This document shows, piece by piece, positions 42,550 through 44,139 of a stretch of 44,139 bases of DNA. The first letter of the stretch is position 1; each line of letters begins with the position of its first letter. The translations under genes and the position numbers were made by a program. The stretch comes from an uncultured Lachnospiraceae bacterium (GTDB taxonomy: Bacteria > Bacillota > Clostridia > Lachnospirales > Lachnospiraceae). The stretch lies in contig CAMIYN010000012.1 of the NCBI GenBank assembly GCA_946403075.1, positions 1-44,139 of the forward strand. The letters are read 5' to 3'. The notes beneath the pieces were generated by a model. It was given only the letters and a program-made list of their open reading frames with translations, ran no database searches and was not told the origin of the DNA.

Positions 42550-42915
42550 ATGACAGGTGATTACAAAATGTCTGAGTTAGAAAAACTATATCTAAAAATT
42601 GATAATGGTATTTCTCTCGACGGAAGAACCGTAGATACTCCAACAAAAAAACCAGCAGTAAAAAAAATTACTGCAAAAAAATCTGTAGCAAATAAATCTG
42701 CTACAACAAAAAATAAAAAAAAGGAAGTAAAAAAAATGACAACTGCAAAGAAAACAACTGCTAAAAAACCAGCTGCAAAGAAACCAGCAGCAAAAAAGAC
42801 TGTTAAGAAAGTAGCTGCTAAGAAGCCAGCTGCTAAAAAAACTGTTAAGAAAGTAGCTGCTAAGAAACCAGCTGCAAAAAAGACTGTTAAGAAAGCTGCA
42901 CCAAAGAAGAAATAA
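42550..42915 (+). CDS. Histone-H1-like Lys/Ala-rich nucleoid protein
   Basis: A 121-residue strongly basic protein. An N-terminal part of about 30 residues (MSELEKLYLKIDNGISLDGR) is followed by a tail of KKPAAKK, KKTVKK and AAKK units like eukaryotic H1 tails and bacterial Hc1/HctB-like proteins. Three near-identical 14-residue repeats (AAKKPAAKKTVKKV) are encoded by 42-nt direct repeats at about 42785-42900. ATG 42550 has AGGAGGTGG; the frame is open to 42511 but that segment is the promoter. Likely role: non-specific DNA or RNA binding and chromosome packing. The N-terminal part is not recognised. Confidence 0.8.
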   Translation: MTGDYKMSELEKLYLKIDNGISLDGRTVDTPTKKPAVKKITAKKSVANKSATTKNKKKEVKKMTTAKKTTAKKPAAKKPAAKKTVKKVAAKKPAAKKTVKKVAAKKPAAKKTVKKAAPKKK

Positions 42916-42930
42916 TTTAAGGCAAGACCA

Positions 42931-42960
42931 AAAAACAAGGTTTAATACCTTGTTTTTTTT
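42931..42960 (+). terminator. Terminator after the H1-like gene
   Basis: AAAAACAAGGT (42931-42941), loop TTAAT, ACCTTGTTTTT (42947-42957) and further T: an 11-bp stem with a T-run. Confidence 0.92.
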
Positions 42961-42975
42961 TGTTATAATTTATAT

Positions 42976-44139
42976 ATGAATAATGATTTTTTGAAAAAAA
43001 TTAAAACATATCTAAATAATGAAGAATATGACAAATTTATATCAACTCTAAATTCAAATCCTACAAATGGACTTACTATAAATACAAAAAAAATAAATTT
43101 AGATTTATTAGATTTTATAATTAAAAAATTTAATTTAGATTTTATCTATAAAAAAAATAATTACTATTATTATAAATATGATAAATCTAATTTAGAACAA
43201 TTAGATATTCACCCTGGTAGCGATATACTAAATCATCTCGGTATTTACTATATTCAAGAGCCATCGGCTGCACAAGTTCTTAAAAATATTGAGTTTAGTG
43301 ATAACGAATTAATACTCGATATGTGTGCAAGTCCTGGTGGCAAGACAATGCAAATACTATACGAATTAGATAGCTTTAAAAATTCATTTTTAATATCAAA
43401 TGATTCTAATTATAGTAGAGCGAGAACTCTATCTAGCAATATAGAAAAAATGGGATTTTCTAATGTAATGGTTACATCAAACAAAGCAGAAGTTTTATCA
43501 AATATATTTATTAATTCTTTTGATAAAATATTAATTGATGCACCTTGTAGTGGTGAGGGAATGTTTAGAAAAAGTTGTGATGCAGTATCACAATGGTCTC
43601 AAAACCTTGTCAAAACATCAAGCGAAGTGCAAAAAGATTTACTAAAAAAAGGTTTTTATATGTTAAAAGATGGTGGCACTCTTATATATAGCACTTGCAC
43701 ATATTCAAAAGAAGAAGATGAGGATAATGTTGATTTTTTATTAAATAGATTTAATAATATAAAACTAATAGAAACAAAAAAGATTTATCACTTTGAAGGT
43801 ATTGGGGAAGGTCAGTTTTATGCAATATTTAAAAAAGATGGTAAAATCTCTTATACTACACATGAAAAACAAAATAAATCTAATTTAAACTCAAATGAAA
43901 AAAACATAACAAAAAAATTTTTTATTGAAAACACAGATTTTATTTTAAATGAAAACAATTTATATAAAATCAATAATGACATTTACTTAACTAATTATAT
44001 AAATGAAAACAAACAAAAATTAAATGTTTTAAGAAATGGCTTACTAATTGGCACTATTAATAATAAAATTTTTAATCCATCCCATGCTATATCTCATTCA
44101 TATATTGCATCATATTTTAAAGAAAAAATAGATTTAGAT
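42976..44139 (+). CDS. RsmF/NSUN-type RNA m5C methyltransferase, 3' end outside window
   Basis: 388 codons are visible, open to the right edge. The N-terminal region ends with GLTINTKK and QEPSAAQVL; the SAM-binding motif I is LDMCASPGGKTMQ; the active-site motifs are DAPCSGEGMFRK (Cys191) and STCTYS (Cys241, the nucleophile). ISNDSNYSRARTLSSNIEKMGFSNV and the C-terminal FYAIFKKDGK match the RsmF/YebU group acting on 16S rRNA. No ribosome site precedes ATG 42976; TATAAT at 42964-42969 would put the transcript start at the ATG. Confidence 0.9.
   Translation, partial: MNNDFLKKIKTYLNNEEYDKFISTLNSNPTNGLTINTKKINLDLLDFIIKKFNLDFIYKKNNYYYYKYDKSNLEQLDIHPGSDILNHLGIYYIQEPSAAQVLKNIEFSDNELILDMCASPGGKTMQILYELDSFKNSFLISNDSNYSRARTLSSNIEKMGFSNVMVTSNKAEVLSNIFINSFDKILIDAPCSGEGMFRKSCDAVSQWSQNLVKTSSEVQKDLLKKGFYMLKDGGTLIYSTCTYSKEEDEDNVDFLLNRFNNIKLIETKKIYHFEGIGEGQFYAIFKKDGKISYTTHEKQNKSNLNSNEKNITKKFFIENTDFILNENNLYKINNDIYLTNYINENKQKLNVLRNGLLIGTINNKIFNPSHAISHSYIASYFKEKIDLD

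Noticed and set aside
42561..42938. Minus-strand ORF of 125 codons opposite the H1-like gene
   Set aside because: Phe/Ala-rich mirror of the Lys/Ala-repeat coding region; no ribosome site, whereas the plus strand has perfect promoter signals.

Overview
The window is a very AT-rich, gene-dense stretch of a low-GC Gram-positive chromosome, most likely an anaerobic member of the Clostridia (Bacillota). Pointers are strong AGGAGG-type ribosome sites, WhiA, YfhO and GtrA membrane proteins, an ECF transporter module, proteins with choline-binding-type wall repeats, and a murB-whiA-dnaE block. The genus cannot be named from sequence alone. Most genes from 1 to 30.3 kb lie on the minus strand in tight, often overlapping operons.

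Region by region. (1) 1-6540, minus: a signal-peptide protein with wall-binding repeats heads an operon with uridine phosphorylase, phosphopentomutase, tadA, a GtrA protein and a YfhO protein that runs off the left edge. (2) 6648-14335, minus: an eight-gene nitrogenase-like operon. In transcription order it holds a TM1266-type small regulator, a FecCD permease, a FecE-type ATPase, a HydE-like radical SAM enzyme, a NifH-like ATPase, two nitrogenase component-1-like proteins and a binding lipoprotein. It is preceded by a leader with mutually exclusive antiterminator and terminator pairings. No NifB, NifE/N, HydF or HydG is present here. (3) 14553-26389, minus except murI: exonuclease III, a PAP2 phosphatase, aminopeptidase P, dnaE, a short WhiA, murB, divergent murI, smpB, rnr and secG. 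(4) 26461-30314, minus: EcfT, two Ecf ATPases and a second wall-repeat protein. (5) 30741-34405, plus: a TAXI-type TRAP transporter (receptor, DUF1850 protein, fused permease) and a TSCPD protein. (6) 34449-40551: tRNA-Lys, then an accessory region with two small ORFs, a UDG-like protein, a GIY-YIG/DUF4357 protein, a decayed hicA-like toxin beside an intact hicB, a macrodomain protein, and a tricistronic antitoxin / YafQ toxin / AAA-ATPase operon whose ATPase ends in a HEPN-like RX4H motif. (7) 40552-44139: moaC, miaA, a histone-H1-like basic protein and an RsmF-type rRNA methyltransferase that runs off the right edge.

A short GC-richer dispersed repeat (core GTAGGGGCGAA...GCGAGCCC) occurs in both orientations at four places: inside the nitrogenase-like operon, after the tRNA, before the AAA-ATPase gene's end, and upstream of the antitoxin.

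The strongest candidate for an undescribed system is the nitrogenase-like operon with its own importer, radical SAM enzyme and attenuator. It looks like uptake plus reductive or radical chemistry on a metal complex, tetrapyrrole or other small substrate. The second candidate is the toxin-antitoxin-ATPase operon. Function in both cases is inferred from family and context only.
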